DNA from: Tragulus kanchil | Lineage: Eukaryota > Chordata > Mammalia > Artiodactyla > Tragulidae | Direction of reading: 5' to 3' | Assembly: GCA_022376925.1 (NCBI GenBank) | Contig: JAIOJX010000025.1 | Span: forward strand, 140,637,301 to 140,701,300 | Length of the DNA stretch: 64,000 nt | Shown here: in pieces, positions 1-12,668 of the stretch | Position numbering within the stretch: the stretch's first letter is position 1 | Layout: the number at the start of each line of letters is the position of its first letter | Position numbers and translations under genes: made by a program | The notes under the pieces: generated by a model | The model's input: only the letters and a program-made list of their open reading frames with translations | Told to the model about the DNA's origin: nothing | Database searches by the model: none

Positions 1-250
1 CAGGTGTATGATCACTCATTTTCTAATTGCTTGGATGATTCCCTTTAGCTACAAGGTAATATTTGAGGCTCTTAACATGGCATGTGTAGCCCATGATAAT
101 CTGTCTTCTACATATTCTGCAACTTTTTTTCGCCAATAATTAACAATGTAAAATGCTTCCTTCATCTTTCTGAGGTGCTTATACTTCCTTCTGTACCTGT
201 TGATCCCTGCATGTTTCAGTTTTATGCTGTGAGCTGTCTAAAATGCTGGG

Positions 251-447
251 GGCTTTCCAGGTGGTGAAGTGATAAAGAATCTACCTGCCAAGGCAGGAGA
301 TGGGAGTTCGATCCCTGGCTTGGGAAGATCACCTGGAGTAGGAAATGGCAGCCCACTCCAGTGTTCTTGCCTGGACGATTCCGTGGACAGAGGAGCCTGG
401 CAGCCTACAGACTGTGTGGTCAGGCCTGAGTGGCTGAGCACGCATGC
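251..447 (+). mobile_element. Bov-tA SINE
   Basis: Ruminant tRNA-Glu-derived SINE. A pol III B-box-like gttcgatccctgg follows a tRNA-like head, and the body has the typical 'ccagtgttcttgcctgg' and 'gacagaggagcctggcag' segments. It is diverged in the 3' part. Its 3' half, from about 355, is repeated at 1467-1559 because the first tandem duplication starts inside it. Confidence 0.9.
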
Positions 448-2575
448 TATCTAAACTGCCATCTGTGCTTCCGGAGCCTGCCTGCCTCCTTTCAGAATTG
501 TATAGGTACCGCCTCTTCCTGAAATTCTAAATCAATTCTTTTAGGTTAGCTCCACATTTTAGTTAGATGTGCCTCCTCTATGTAATATACTATGACTACT
601 AACTGTTGTGGTCCTGTCTGCTACATTATTGAACTGCAATGATGGTGTGTTCTAGCACATTGCTGCATGTTGGATCCAAGCCTGAGTGATCCTATCCATT
701 GCTTGGTGTTTGCTGATTTCTCTGTTAGAGGCTAGGCATCGATTCTAGTCAGACTTCATTGGACAAGATCCTGCTTTAGTTCTGTTTTTTTTTTTTTTTT
801 TCCTACAGGCTGTTCAGCTGAGCTCCCAATGGGCTTAAGCATGCTGCAGTTGTTACAAGCTTTAGTTCTAACTGAAATAGACAAATACAGTTTAAAATGG
901 GAGATGATAAAATGCCACAGGAGAAGGTGTGTAGACATGTTCAGGGATTAGAGAAAGAACCATTGATTTTGCTATTGAGAGGGTGTTAGGGATGTTTTCT
1001 TAGATTAATTGAATTTTTAGTTGGGTCTAGTTTTGTAATTGTGGGTACTTTACATTTCTGGAAATTTTTAATGATGCCAGAGATTTTGTATTAAAAATGT
1101 AATTGCTATATTGTCAGTTTTTAAAACTATGATTATATCTTTATCATATATCTGTACTTTCAAAGAATGCTTAATGTAGCCTACACATGAATGCCAGCAT
1201 TGAACAACTCCAGAGATTCCAGCTGTATTTTCTTTTATCTCATTTAATCTTGTTGACCATGGCTGTCTTCATAGTGCTAATAGTGCTATTCACACTAAAT
1301 GTTGTATTAATACCAGCCCTTAAAATGGGACCATAGCATGTGCTGGTTGAATACAACCCATAAATACGTCAGTGAGTGTCGGTTATATATAGCCAATTCT
1401 GGGCTAGATTCCCTGTGTCTTTGGAGCTGCAAAAACGAGTATGAGGTCTGCTTTCTTGAATCAAGGACTCCAGTGTTCTTGCCTGGACGATTCCGTGGAC
1501 AGAGGAGCCTGGCAGCCTACAGACTGTGTGGTCAGGCCTGAGTGGCTGAGCACGCATGCTATCTAAACTGCCATCTGTGCTTCCGGAGCCTGCCTGCCTC
1601 CTTTCAGAATTGTATAGGTACCGCCTCTTCCTGAAATTCTAAATCAATTCTTTTAGGTTAGCTCCACATTTTAGTTAGATGTGCCTCCTCTATGTAATAT
1701 ACTATGACTACTAACTGTTGTGGTCCTGTCTGCTACATTATTGAACTGCAATGATGGTGTGTTCTAGCACATTGCTGCATGTTGGATCCAAGCCTGAGTG
1801 ATCCTATCCATTGCTTGGTGTTTGCTGATTTCTCTGTTAGAGGCTAGGCATCGATTCTAGTCAGACTTCATTGGACAAGATCCTGCTTTAGTTCTGTTTT
1901 TTTTCTTTTCCTACAGGCTGTTCAGCTGAGCTCCCAATGGGCTTAAGCATGCTGCAGTTGTTACAAGCTTTAGTTCTAACTGAAATAGACAAATACAGTT
2001 TAAAATGGGAGATGATAAAATGCCACAGGAGAAGGTGTGTAGACATGTTCAGGGATTAGAGAAAGAACCATTGATTTTGCTATTGAGAGGGTGTTAGGGA
2101 TGTTTTCTTAGATTAATTGAATTTTTAGTTGGGTCTAGTTTTGTAATTGTGGGTACTTTACATTTCTGGAAATTTTTAATGATGCCAGAGATTTTGTATT
2201 AAAAATGTAATTGCTATATTGTCAGTTTTTAAAACTATGATTATATCTTTATCATATATCTGTACTTTCAAAGAATGCTTAATGTAGCCTACACATGAAT
2301 GCCAGCATTGAACAACTCCAGAGATTCCAGCTGTATTTTCTTTTATCTCATTTAATCTTGTTGACCATGGCTGTCTTCATAGTGCTAATAGTGCTATTCA
2401 CACTAAATGTTGTATTAATACCAGCCCTTAAAATGGGACCATAGCATGTGCTGGTTGAATACAACCCATAAATACGTCAGTGAGTGTCGGTTATATATAG
2501 CCAATTCTGGGCTAGATTCCCTGTGTCTTTGGAGCTGCAAAAACGAGTATGAGGTCTGCTTTCTTGAATCAAGGA
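355..2575. repeat. Tandem duplication 1 (period about 1112)
   Basis: Copy 1 is 355-1466 and copy 2 is 1467-2575. The junction falls on 'actccagtgttc', cutting from the middle of the local sequence straight back into the Bov-tA. The copies are near-identical; the clearest difference is a poly-T tract (about 20 T in copy 1, interrupted and shorter in copy 2). No repeat family is recognised in the rest of the unit. Likely a false duplication made in assembly. Confidence 0.93.
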
Positions 2576-4420
2576 TTTTTAGGTGAAGTTATAGAAACAA
2601 GTTTAAGTTATGTGTGTCTGATAAAGGGCAATGAGCTATCTTATATAAATAGGTGCTACATTGTTAAGCATGATGAAAATCACTAGAAGGCAGAAGTCAG
2701 TGTAAACTGGAATAATAGAATTTTCTGGTAAGTCTTTTCAAGGCAGGGTAGGGTGTAGTTAATCAGGGAAAGGAGATGAGTAATGTCCAACAAACTAAAT
2801 TATGGCATATGAAACTGCACAAATGATACCGAAATCTGGAGGGGAGTTCAGAAAAATCTCTCAAATTATTTTTGTGTGTGGTCAGCAGAGGATGCTGAAA
2901 AATGGTCTCTCACTAACCAGGGCTAATGAGATCAATGTCTTATTGGTGTGTTTGTTTTTCTTTCCCCACTTAATATCTCACTGTCTCATAAATAGTATCC
3001 AGGTTTTGATAAAACACCATCACCCATGGGCATTAAGGCACAAGTAAACATTTCTAAGGAGCCGTTAGTTCCTTTCTTCCTGGCCTTGCTTCTGTTTAAT
3101 CAGTTAATTACTTAACTTTAACAAGGAACACAGCCTCGCTGGGCTCTCTTCACCCTTTTGAAGGCATCAGCAGTGAAGGAGGTGGGGCAGGAAATGGACT
3201 CTGTGCAGAGGGCTAAGAGGACTGAGGATCACTTGTTGTAAGGACCACTACTGTAACAGCAGCAGCTTGGTCATAATCATAAAAGTAATTTATACATTTC
3301 TGGAAATTTTAATGATGCCAGAGATTTTGTATTAAAAATGTAATTGCTATATTGTCAGTTTATATGCTTTATCATATATTTGTGCTTTCAAAGAATGCTT
3401 AATGTAGCCTACACATGAATGCCAGCATTGAACAACTCCAGAGATTCCAGCTGTATTTTCTTTTATCTCATTTAATCTTGTTGACCATGGCTGTCTTCAT
3501 AGTGCTAATAGTGCTATTCACACTAAATGTTGTATTAATACCAGCCCTTAAAATGGGACCATAGCATGTGCTGGTTGAATACAACCCATAAATACGTCAG
3601 TGAGTGTCGGTTATATATAGCCAATTCTGGGCTAGATTCCCTGTGTCTTTGGAGCTGCAAAAACGAGTATGAGGTCTGCTTTCTTGAATCAAGGATTTTT
3701 AGGTGAAGTTATAGAAACAAGTTTAAGTTATGTGTGTCTGATAAAGGGCAATGAGCTATCTTATATAAATAGGTGCTACATTGTTAAGCATGATGAAAAT
3801 CACTAGAAGGCAGAAGTCAGTGTAAACTGGAATAATAGAATTTTCTGGTAAGTCTTTTCAAGGCAGGGTAGGGTGTAGTTAATCAGGGAAAGGAGATGAG
3901 TAATGTCCAACAAACTAAATTATGGCATATGAAACTGCACAAATGATACCGAAATCTGGAGGGGAGTTCAGAAAAATCTCTCAAATTATTTTTGTGTGTG
4001 GTCAGCAGAGGATGCTGAAAAATGGTCTCTCACTAACCAGGGCTAATGAGATCAATGTCTTATTGGTGTGTTTGTTTTTCTTTCCCCACTTAATATCTCA
4101 CTGTCTCATAAATAGTATCCAGGTTTTGATAAAACACCATCACCCATGGGCATTAAGGCACAAGTAAACATTTCTAAGGAGCCGTTAGTTCCTTTCTTCC
4201 TGGCCTTGCTTCTGTTTAATCAGTTAATTACTTAACTTTAACAAGGAACACAGCCTCGCTGGGCTCTCTTCACCCTTTTGAAGGCATCAGCAGTGAAGGA
4301 GGTGGGGCAGGAAATGGACTCTGTGCAGAGGGCTAAGAGGACTGAGGATCACTTGTTGTAAGGACCACTACTGTAACAGCAGCAGCTTGGTCATAATCAT
4401 AAAAAAAAGTAATTTATATA
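2157..4420. repeat. Tandem duplication 2 (period about 1120-1134)
   Basis: Copy 1 is about 2157-3290 and copy 2 about 3291-4420. The first 90 bases of copy 2 are damaged relative to copy 1 (a T lost at about 3303, a deletion and substitutions around 3358-3385), while the next kilobase is essentially identical. Copy 1 ends with 'cataaaagtaa' where copy 2 has more A. The start overlaps copy 2 of duplication 1, so about 2157-2575 occurs three times in the window. Confidence 0.93.
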
Positions 4421-4605
4421 CAGCGCAACTCTGAAAGGTTATTATATAGAGAATGATGACTTACTGTTCTCTGTCACAAGTAGGCCCAGAAAAAAGATGA
4501 TCTGAATTTAAATAATAGGTTATATTATTGAAAAGAGATAGTGATATTTTACCAGTAAGACGTTCACATAAGTAGAAATGGTTATTCATCGGTCAAGAAC
4601 ATTTT

Positions 4606-4784
4606 TTTTTAATTTTTTATTTATTTATTTTTGGCTGTGCTGGGTCTTTGTTGATGTGTGGGTTTAGCTGCTCTGCGGTATGTGGGATCTTCCCGGATCA
4701 GGGCTCAAACCTGTGTCTGTGTCTGTGTTTGGTCTCCTGCATTGGCAGATAGGTTCTTATCCACTGAGCCACAAGGGAAGCCCT
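4606..4784 (-). mobile_element. CHR-type tRNA-Glu SINE with target-site duplication
   Basis: Reverse-strand SINE: T-rich/ATTT tail on the left, 'ggctgtgctgggtc' body, then the tRNA-like head ending in 'ccactgagccacaagggaag'. It is flanked by a 15-base target-site duplication, ggtcaagaacatttt, at 4591-4605 and 4785-4799, which proves insertion by retroposition. The family is shared by cetaceans, hippos and ruminants. Confidence 0.9.
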
Positions 4785-5710
4785 GGTCAAGAACATTTTA
4801 GGCTGAAGTCTGTATGTAATGAGGGGTGACTAACACATTCACTGTCAATGTTTCTGAGATTTCGTGTTGTGACGTATTTTGAGGAGTGAACTTCCATCAA
4901 ATAAAGGTAGACAACCCAGATGGACAGCAGCTTCTGTAGGACCTCTACCTCTGTATTACAGCTCACTTAGATTCTAGAATTTGCCTTGCTCTGTGGTCTA
5001 CTGGAGATATGGCCTAGTGCAAATCATTCCATGCATGCATTTTAACACCTCCCATCTGAAATTTTTGAAGAAGCAAAGACTGATTAATATGAACAATTAG
5101 AGGGAAAAAATGGGGCAGATTGTGTAGTGTGTTAGGATGAAAAATGTGGAGTTTTATCATGTATATATAAAACCTCAATTGTGCCTGGTTTCCTGCAGTT
5201 TTAAATCTGTTTTAATATTAACTGTCTGCAACATTTTCAGACCATCACCCATGGGCATTAAGGCACAAGTAAACATTTCTAAGGAGCCGTTAGTTCCTTT
5301 CTTCCTGGCCTTGCTTCTGTTTAATCAGTTAATTACTTAACTTTAACAAGGAACACAGCCTCGCTGGGCTCTCTTCACCCTTTTGAAGGCATCAGCAGTG
5401 AAGGAGGTGGGGCAGGAAATGGACTCTGTGCAGAGGGCTAAGAGGACTGAGGATCACTTGTTGTAAGGACCACTACTGTAACAGCAGCAGCTTGGTCATA
5501 ATCATAAAAAAAAGTAATTTATATACAGCGCAACTCTGAAAGGTTATTATATAGAGAATGATGACTTACTGTTCTCTGTCACAAGTAGGCCCAGAAAAAA
5601 GATGATCTGAATTTAAATAATAGGTTATATTATTGAAAAGAGATAGTGATATTTTACCAGTAAGACGTTCACATAAGTAGAAATGGTTATTCATCGGTCA
5701 AGAACATTTT

Positions 5711-5889
5711 TTTTTAATTTTTTATTTATTTATTTTTGGCTGTGCTGGGTCTTTGTTGATGTGTGGGTTTAGCTGCTCTGCGGTATGTGGGATCTTCCCG
5801 GATCAGGGCTCAAACCTGTGTCTGTGTCTGTGTTTGGTCTCCTGCATTGGCAGATAGGTTCTTATCCACTGAGCCACAAGGGAAGCCCT
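5711..5889 (-). mobile_element. CHR-type SINE, duplicate of the 4606 copy
   Basis: Same element and the same 15-base TSD (5696-5710 and 5890-5904) as at 4606. It is not an independent insertion but a passenger in tandem duplication 3. Confidence 0.9.
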
Positions 5890-6341
5890 GGTCAAGAACA
5901 TTTTAGGCTGAAGTCTGTATGTAATGAGGGGTGACTAACACATTCACTGTCAATGTTTCTGAGATTTCGTGTTGTGACGTATTTTGAGGAGTGAACTTCC
6001 ATCAAATAAAGGTAGACAACCCAGATGGACAGCAGCTTCTGTAGGACCTCTACCTCTGTATTACAGCTCACTTAGATTCTAGAATTTGCCTTGCTCTGTG
6101 GTCTACTGGAGATATGGCCTAGTGCAAATCATTCCATGCATGCATTTTAACACCTCCCATCTGAAATTTTTGAAGAAGCAAAGACTGATTAATATGAACA
6201 ATTAGAGGGAAAAAATGGGGCAGATTGTGTAGTGTGTTAGGATGAAAAAATGTGGAGTTTTTATCATGTATATATAAAACCTCAATTGTGCCTGGTTTCC
6301 TGCAGTTTTAAATCTGTTTTAATATTAACTGTCTGCAACAT

Positions 6342-6529
6342 CCCCTTACTTACTGGGCTTCCCCTTTACAATTGGATCCCAAGAGATGTTTTCCAGGGAC
6401 CTCTGGAGATTTAGTTCCAGAAAATAGACTCATTTTGTCGCATTTTCAAGGATAGTTTATCTTCAAGGACCAGAAAGGGAGAATAGGTCTTATCTTCACT
6501 ACTTTACTGAACTTTGCAAGTCCAGCATT
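6342..6529. other. Unrecognised AT-rich sequence
   Basis: Single-copy stretch between duplication 3 and a Bov-tA. No open frame of note and no repeat family recognised. Confidence 0.5.
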
Positions 6530-6746
6530 GGAAATGGCTCAGTGGGTAAAGAATCCACCAGCAATGCCAGAGACACAGGAGATGTGGGTTTGATCCCTGG
6601 GTCAGGAATATCCTCTGGAGGAGGAAATAGCAACCTACTCTGGTATTCTTGCCTGGAGAATCCCATGGACAGAGGAGCCTGGCAGGTTACAGTCTGAAGG
6701 GTTGCAAAGAGCTGGACATGACTGATCGACTAAGCACAGCAGCACT
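6530..6746 (+). mobile_element. Bov-tA SINE
   Basis: Near full-length: 'ctcagtgggtaaagaatcc' head, B-box-like gtttgatccctgggtc, 'tattcttgcctggagaatcc' body, and 'gcaaagagctggacatgactg' near the 3' end. It is diverged, with no clean TSD found. Confidence 0.93.
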
Positions 6747-7428
6747 AATAAGTGGTAAAATGCATTCTGTACTCCATTGTTTATCAGAACATTGCATATT
6801 TCTGCAGGTAGCCAAATTCCTGCTGGTTACAAAAGACAACTGCACAGCCTGAACCTGGCAGCTCTTAGGAAAGAATGAGCAACCATTGATGAGTCATTTG
6901 CTCAGGACAATTTTGCCTTGCTCTTGTCAGTGCTTCAACCAATATCTTATACTCTGAAAGTTGCCTTTGCTGCTTAGAGGAACCTGTGTTGTAAATGTGC
7001 TACAAGCTGATAAACTCAATCTTTGAGTCTTTTATGTTTGATATTTCATTAGGCAGTACAGTGACCTTTTTTTTTTTTCCTTTTTTCCTTTTTCTTTTTG
7101 CTTTCCCTCTGATGGTAATAGTGCAGATCTTCTTTCAATTTAAGGATAATTGAACTTGAGATGAGCTGTTTACAGATGCTGGTAAACTTTGCCATGTGTG
7201 GTCTAAAAACAAATTTTACCTTCAATTTGAATAGCACCTTTCATGTTGGTGCTCTGAATTGCCTTGCAGTGATACATCATCAGTATTTCACAAGAAGTCA
7301 CCACTGAGCAGCATTCAGTGATTTAGCCATCACTTAGAATAATCTAGAGAAGCAACAACCAGAGGAAAGCAGATCTTTTTTTAACTGTATAGTGATAGAG
7401 ATTTAGTATTTTCCAAGTGTTTTACCTT

Positions 7429-7610
7429 GAAAGTGAAGTCGCTCGGTTGTGTCTGACTCTTCGTGACCCATGGACAAGCCATAGAATTTTCTAGGCAAAA
7501 ATACTATAGTGGGTAGCATTTGTTTTCTCCAGGGGACCTTCCCGACCCAGGGATTGAACCCTGGTCTCCCGCATTGCAGGTGAATTCTTTACCAGCTAAG
7601 CTATAAGGGG
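7429..7610 (-). mobile_element. Bov-tA SINE (reverse)
   Basis: Reverse-strand copy: 'gaaagtgaagtcgctcggt' is the complement of the SINE 3' end, and 'cagggattgaaccctggtc' is the complement of the B-box region. Internally diverged and somewhat shortened. Confidence 0.92.
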
Positions 7611-8330
7611 TGTTTAAAAGGACAGTCTAGCAGAAAGGTGCAAAACTCTAGAGGCACCGTTAATATTTGCATCAGTAAATCCAATCAAACAACCAAAACA
7701 AACCACTACTGTACACATCAGTATATAGCTAATATCTTATTTGTTGCTACAGCTTTGAATACAGTCTGTGAAACATTTTGAAAAATTAAGAATGGGAGTT
7801 CAATTTCCCCAAGCTAGAAACAAGAGAAGGTAGTTCAGGAGTGCCACACTCAGGACTCTAATGCCTTCAGAATATGTATCATTGCATCTTACTGTCATAT
7901 CCTTAGTTTAGTGCTCATTTTCACTTGTCTTAAAAAATATACATTCATTTGACTGGTTTTATTGAATCTAGTTTTGCTTTAATATTCTATCTTACTACTT
8001 TATATATTCCTCATAATAAGTGCCAGGCTGAATTCTCTATAATGGAAGTAGACAATGTCTCTTCTTAGGTAAATATATTTTCCAGTGAATCTCCATAGCC
8101 TTTAGAATGTTTGAAATCCTTAGCCTGGCACATAAGCCTTTCATGAATTAACTTCTATCTGCATTTCTATGCAAACTTCTTTTCCTTTCTTTTTTTCACA
8201 AAATGAGCTACTTTGTTGTGTCAACACATTGAACTCTTTGTATTTCCCTGAGCATATGACCTTCTCTGTCATATCTGGACTTTTGAAAACATTCAGTCTC
8301 CTACCAAGAATGTATGATCATATGTTAACT
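7611..8330. other. Unrecognised AT-rich single-copy sequence
   Basis: No repeat family, RNA gene or coding signal recognised. Short open frames here (up to 71 codons) have no coding character. Confidence 0.5.
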
Positions 8331-9122
8331 CAGTTTTTCCCCTCACTAGGGCAGGATCAATTACATATAGTCATTAATGCCTGATACATGATACCAAACA
8401 CTTGATTTTTGAATTGAACAAAATTTAATATGAATCAATAAAACCTCTATGCCACCTTGAATTCAGTTTAGAGATTTGCAGCTAAAAAACCTACTCTAAA
8501 GTATTCCCATGGTGATAAACATTCCATTGGGAATTTGTTCATTTATGTTGGCTTATTCTGTCTCATTTCAACTTAGAGAATTATAGAATCTCAGGATTAG
8601 CAAAACCTCTAATGTATGAAACATCTCTACAAGAACAACTTATGTAGAAACAATTTCATATCTAATGTATGAAACATTTTCTACAATGTTCATATCAACA
8701 GCTGTATGGAATTTTGTATATGCAGTTGTATTTCTTTTATTCTGCTGAGCCTTCAGCTTTCGACAGATACTAAAAGAGATTCATAACTTTTGTATAATGC
8801 TAAAAAATTAAGATTTTGTGATTGTAGCCTGTGTTGAGCTTTCTGCAATAGAACAGAAGATGGGAGTGGTATAGAGGTTTTATTGGGACCATCATTGACA
8901 CAGCTGAAGAAAAAAAAAGTCAGTGAGCTTGAAAATACATCAGTAGAAACTTCCCAGCTGATATGCAAAGGGAAAAAATAGAACAATAATGAAAAGTACT
9001 TGAACAGAACATCTAAGAACCAGGGACAATTTCAAGGTTGTAACATATGCACAATTGGAATATTAAAATGAAAAGAGAGGATGAAGGAGGAGAAATATTT
9101 TAATTAATAGTGGTTGAGAAAT

Positions 9123-9255
9123 GGGAGGCCCACAGGGACCAAAGAACAAAGATGGATGAAAATGGAGAAATGAAAGACCAATAGAAGTGGCCCGCCTGCC
9201 CCCCTCCCTCCCCAACCTGCCCCCCTCCCCAAAAACAACCATTAAAAAAAAAAAA
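9123..9255 (+). mobile_element. CHR-variant SINE, 5'-truncated tail
   Basis: Only the tail is present: 'gggaggcccacagggaccaa', then 'gaccaatagaagtggcccgc', then C-rich runs (9192-9232) and an A-rich end. This matches the 3' part of the full elements at 35077 and 61173 in complement. The tRNA head is missing, as expected from incomplete reverse transcription. Confidence 0.85.
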
Positions 9256-10270
9256 GATGTTAAAAAAAAAGAAGAAATAATAAGCAAATAATAAAACAAA
9301 TTTTCAGACAAAGAGAAATAATGTCCAAAAGGTGGACCTGCATAAAGAAAAGCATCAGTGAAGACATACAAATGTATGAAAGGACTCACTGAAGGAATGG
9401 AGTTTGTAAAATTAAGGGCAATGTCCTCTAGTTGATAAAATTATTTCCGGGGGCATTAAGTAAAAAAAAGTGGTATCATCAGTTTTTCCCTCACTAGGGC
9501 AGGATCAATTACATATAGTCATTAATGCCTGATACATGATACCAAACACTTGATTTTGAATTGAACAAAATTTAATATGAATCAATAAAACCTCTATGCC
9601 ACCTTGAATTCAGTTTAGAGATTTGCAGCTAAAAAACCTACTCTAAAGTATTCCCATGGTGATAAACATTCCATTGGGAATTTGTTCATTTATGTTGGCT
9701 TATTCTGTCTCATTTCAACTTAGAGAATTATAGAATCTCAGGATTAGCAAAACCTCTAATGTATGAAACATCTCTACAAGAACAACTTATGTAGAAACAA
9801 TTTCATATCTAATGTATGAAACATTTTCTACAATGTTCATATCAACAGCTGTATGGAATTTTGTATATGCAGTTGTATTTCTTTTATTCTGCTGAGCCTT
9901 CAGCTTTCGACAGATACTAAAAGAGATTCATAACTTTTGTATAATGCTAAAAAATTAAGATTTTGTGATTGTAGCCTGTGTTGAGCTTTCTGCAATAGAA
10001 CAGAAGATGGGAGTGGTATAGAGGTTTTATTGGGACCATCATTGACACAGCTGAAGAAAAAAAAAGTCAGTGAGCTTGAAAATACATCAGTAGAAACTTC
10101 CCAGCTGATATGCAAAGGGAAAAAATAGAACAATAATGAAAAGTACTTGAACAGAACATCTAAGAACCAGGGGACAATTTCAAGGTTGTAACATATGCAC
10201 AATTGGAATATTAAAATGAAAAGAGAGGATGAAGGAGGAGAAATATTTTAATTAATAGTGGTTGAGAAAT

Positions 10271-10403
10271 GGGAGGCCCACAGGGACCAAAGAACAAAGA
10301 TGGATGAAAATGGAGAAATGAAAGACCAATAGAAGTGGCCCGCCTGCCCCCCTCCCTCCCCAACCTGCCCCCCTCCCCAAAAACAACCATTAAAAAAAAA
10401 AAA
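10271..10403 (+). mobile_element. CHR-variant SINE tail, duplicate of the 9123 copy
   Basis: Identical tail carried along in copy 2 of duplication 4, not a separate insertion. Confidence 0.85.
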
Positions 10404-10594
10404 GATGTTAAAAAAAAAGAAGAAATAATAAGCAAATAATAAAACAAATTTTCAGACAAAGAGAAATAATGTCCAAAAGGTGGACCTGCATAAAGAAAAG
10501 CATCAGTGAAGACATACAAATGTATGAAAGGACTCACTGAAGGAATGGAGTTTGTAAAATTAAGGGCAATGTCCTCTAGTTGATAAAATTATTT

Positions 10595-11009
10595 ATTTCC
10601 CATGGGTATATGGGTTAGCAGTTCAACAGTTAAGTGGATGAATGGATGGTGGGAGCCATGTTTTCATTGTTGGAGAGGGAGGTTATGAATAGCAAATAGA
10701 GGAGGCTAGAATGATCCATGTGGGAGTGGATTAGAATTTAAGGCTTCAATGTAAACTTAAATTTGGGCTTAGTATAGATAGATATGTGTTTCTACGCAAG
10801 TTGATATATGTATCAACTTGTTCTTCCATCTGAGAGGCACTGGAAACAGTAATACCACAGTAATAGTGAGTACACAAAGCACCTAGAACTTAGTTTCTAA
10901 TATCATTCTAGGCTATCGTGCCAGAGATTAAGAAAATACAACACCCCACACACACATAGACATGCACACACTCCATCAATGTGTTATGTCTAAAGACTAT
11001 AGGTGCCAA
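10595..11009. other. Unrecognised single-copy sequence
   Basis: Contains a small CA-rich stretch at about 10942-10970 and otherwise nothing I recognise. Confidence 0.5.
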
Positions 11010-11885
11010 CTGAGAGAGTGTCTAATTGCCAAAGTTGAAACACTTTGAGCATCAAAATTGGTCAAGTAGTACTAAATTATAACCCAAAGTATAAAATAAA
11101 TATCCATGAGTCCATACTGGTATAAATGACTAAGTACACCAACTACCTACCTAAATATAAGAGCATAGACAGATCTCCCATGCAGAAGAATTCTAAATAA
11201 TTTTATGTATATATGCTTGCCTCAAGGAACCGAACCATAACTCTCTACTCTTTAAGTGAGGGCTACATGCAGTGACTTCCTTCCCCCAAAATACAGAGTT
11301 TGTAAAGGGAAGGAAAAGTAACTTTGCAGTGGAGAAACCTGACCAGCCTTATATCAACCAGGAATATGTGATCAAAGTTAATGCCAACAGTGCTAAGTCA
11401 CACTGACAGTATGAAATATTGATATGATGTGATGAAAATGGCACTCTACCTTGTGGTCTTCCTCCCTAAAACTCATGGCCCCACAGGAGGCAAACGTCAG
11501 ACAGATCTCAAGGAGAGACATTTGACAGAATACCTGACCCATCCTCCTTGAAATACTGAGGTTATCAAAAACAGAATATCTGAAAAACTGTCACAGCCAA
11601 AGAAACCAAAGGAGATCCGACACATAAGTCTAACGTGATTTGCTGGATGAAAATCTAGAGTGGGAAAGGATATTGGTAAACACTAAAGAAACCTAGATAA
11701 AACTTGGATTTTTAAAATAATAGCATCTATAATTGTTTATTAATTATTATACATGTATCATACTAATGTTTGATGTTAAAAAAAATAAGAAAAACTGGGT
11801 ATGGGGCATGCATGAATCTTTTGTACTATCTTTGCAACGTTTCCATATATCTAAAGTTATCCTAAGTAAAACATTTTATTTTAAA
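11010..11885 (+). mobile_element. L1M (old LINE-1) 3' UTR fragment
   Basis: The order of 'aactgtcacagccaaagaaa', 'gatgtta', 'aaactgggtatggggcatg', 'ttgtactatctttgcaac' and a terminal 'aaaacattttattttaaaa' resembles the 3' UTR of old mammalian L1M/L1ME elements. It ends in an A-rich tail and carries no coding remnant. The exact subfamily and the left boundary are uncertain. Confidence 0.65.
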
Positions 11886-12608
11886 ATGTAGTTAATGTAC
11901 TAGATTCCAAGATAATATTGATGTTATTTTCTATATCTGCATTATCAAGTTCTCTAACAGTCTATTCTTTGCTAGTTAAAAATTAAATCCAGAGTAAGCA
12001 TTTTTTCTCATTGCCCTTCTCAGTCTGTTGAGGAATGAACTTGGCTGTGAGATAAATAATGCTGTTATTTTTTCTTCTGTTTATTGGATGATCTGCTTTT
12101 AGTAGAATTAGAGTTAGATGTCTGAGCAGTTGTCTATTCTATTATATATCCTGAATTAGTTCCAGTTTTGTGATCTTTATATTAAAAACAATATGAATCT
12201 GCAGTCTCTGTAATGTTTAGTGATTTATTGTCTGTTCTCACAATATCACAGTTTTATACTCATAGACTTGATCATTTGAGGCAGTTATATTTTTGGTCAC
12301 ATTTCTCTCTGGATTCGATTCTGATGTCTATTATATTTTCTCCTTGTTGACCAGAGGTGAAGAGCAAGTAGAAACAGGAAATGCCCCATTAGTCCTAGAT
12401 TTGAAACTTAATAGGTTAACCCTGCTTGCCTACTGTTGGTGAAATTAGAGCACATGACTATTTCCAAAATCAGGAGCCAAGCAAGTGTTCTCTAGCCAGA
12501 GGAGAAGAGCACTTAGGATTTTCAAAATATATGGCAACAGAGGGAAAAATTCAGACTAGAAACACAGTTAACATCAGTACTTTTTATTCACTTTTCTATC
12601 TCTTGATT

Positions 12609-12668
12609 TGAGAACAGTGCCTGACACATAATAGATATTCACGAAATTGCTGTTGAATTGGTGAATGA
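12609..12668 (+). mobile_element. L2 LINE 3' end fragment
   Basis: 'gaacagtgcctgacacataa' followed by a degenerate 'tagatattcacgaaatt...ttgaattggtgaatgaggg' is the classic L2 3' end (…cagtgcctggcacatag…ttgaatgaatga). Duplicated at 13803-13862. Confidence 0.75.

Larger units (their letters stand above)
4136..6341. repeat. Tandem duplication 3 (period 1105)
   Basis: Copy 1 is 4136-5234, a 6-base extra piece 'tttcag' fills 5235-5240, and copy 2 is 5241-6341. Single-base losses in copy 1 (poly-A and poly-T near 5140-5155) sit within 100 bases of the junction. It overlaps the end of duplication 2, so 4136-4420 is also present as 5241 onward. The CHR SINE at 4606 is carried in both copies together with its TSDs. 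Confidence 0.93.
8331..10594. repeat. Tandem duplication 4 (period about 1148)
   Basis: Copy 1 is 8331-9446, about 33 bases of extra sequence fill 9447-9479, and copy 2 is 9480-10594. Copy 2 has lost one C ('gtttttccctc' against 'gtttttcccctc') and one T in its first 80 bases. A G differs near 9032/10172. The unit carries a truncated CHR-variant tail. Confidence 0.93.

Noticed and set aside
2157..4420. Direct repeats as a pair of retroviral LTRs
   Set aside because: The copies are directly adjacent with no internal region, primer binding site or TG...CA ends, and other pairs have unrelated sequence. No retroviral gene is visible.
6530..6746. Functional tRNA-Glu gene
   Set aside because: The tRNA-like heads belong to SINEs. 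The cloverleaf is degenerate and is always followed by the SINE body.
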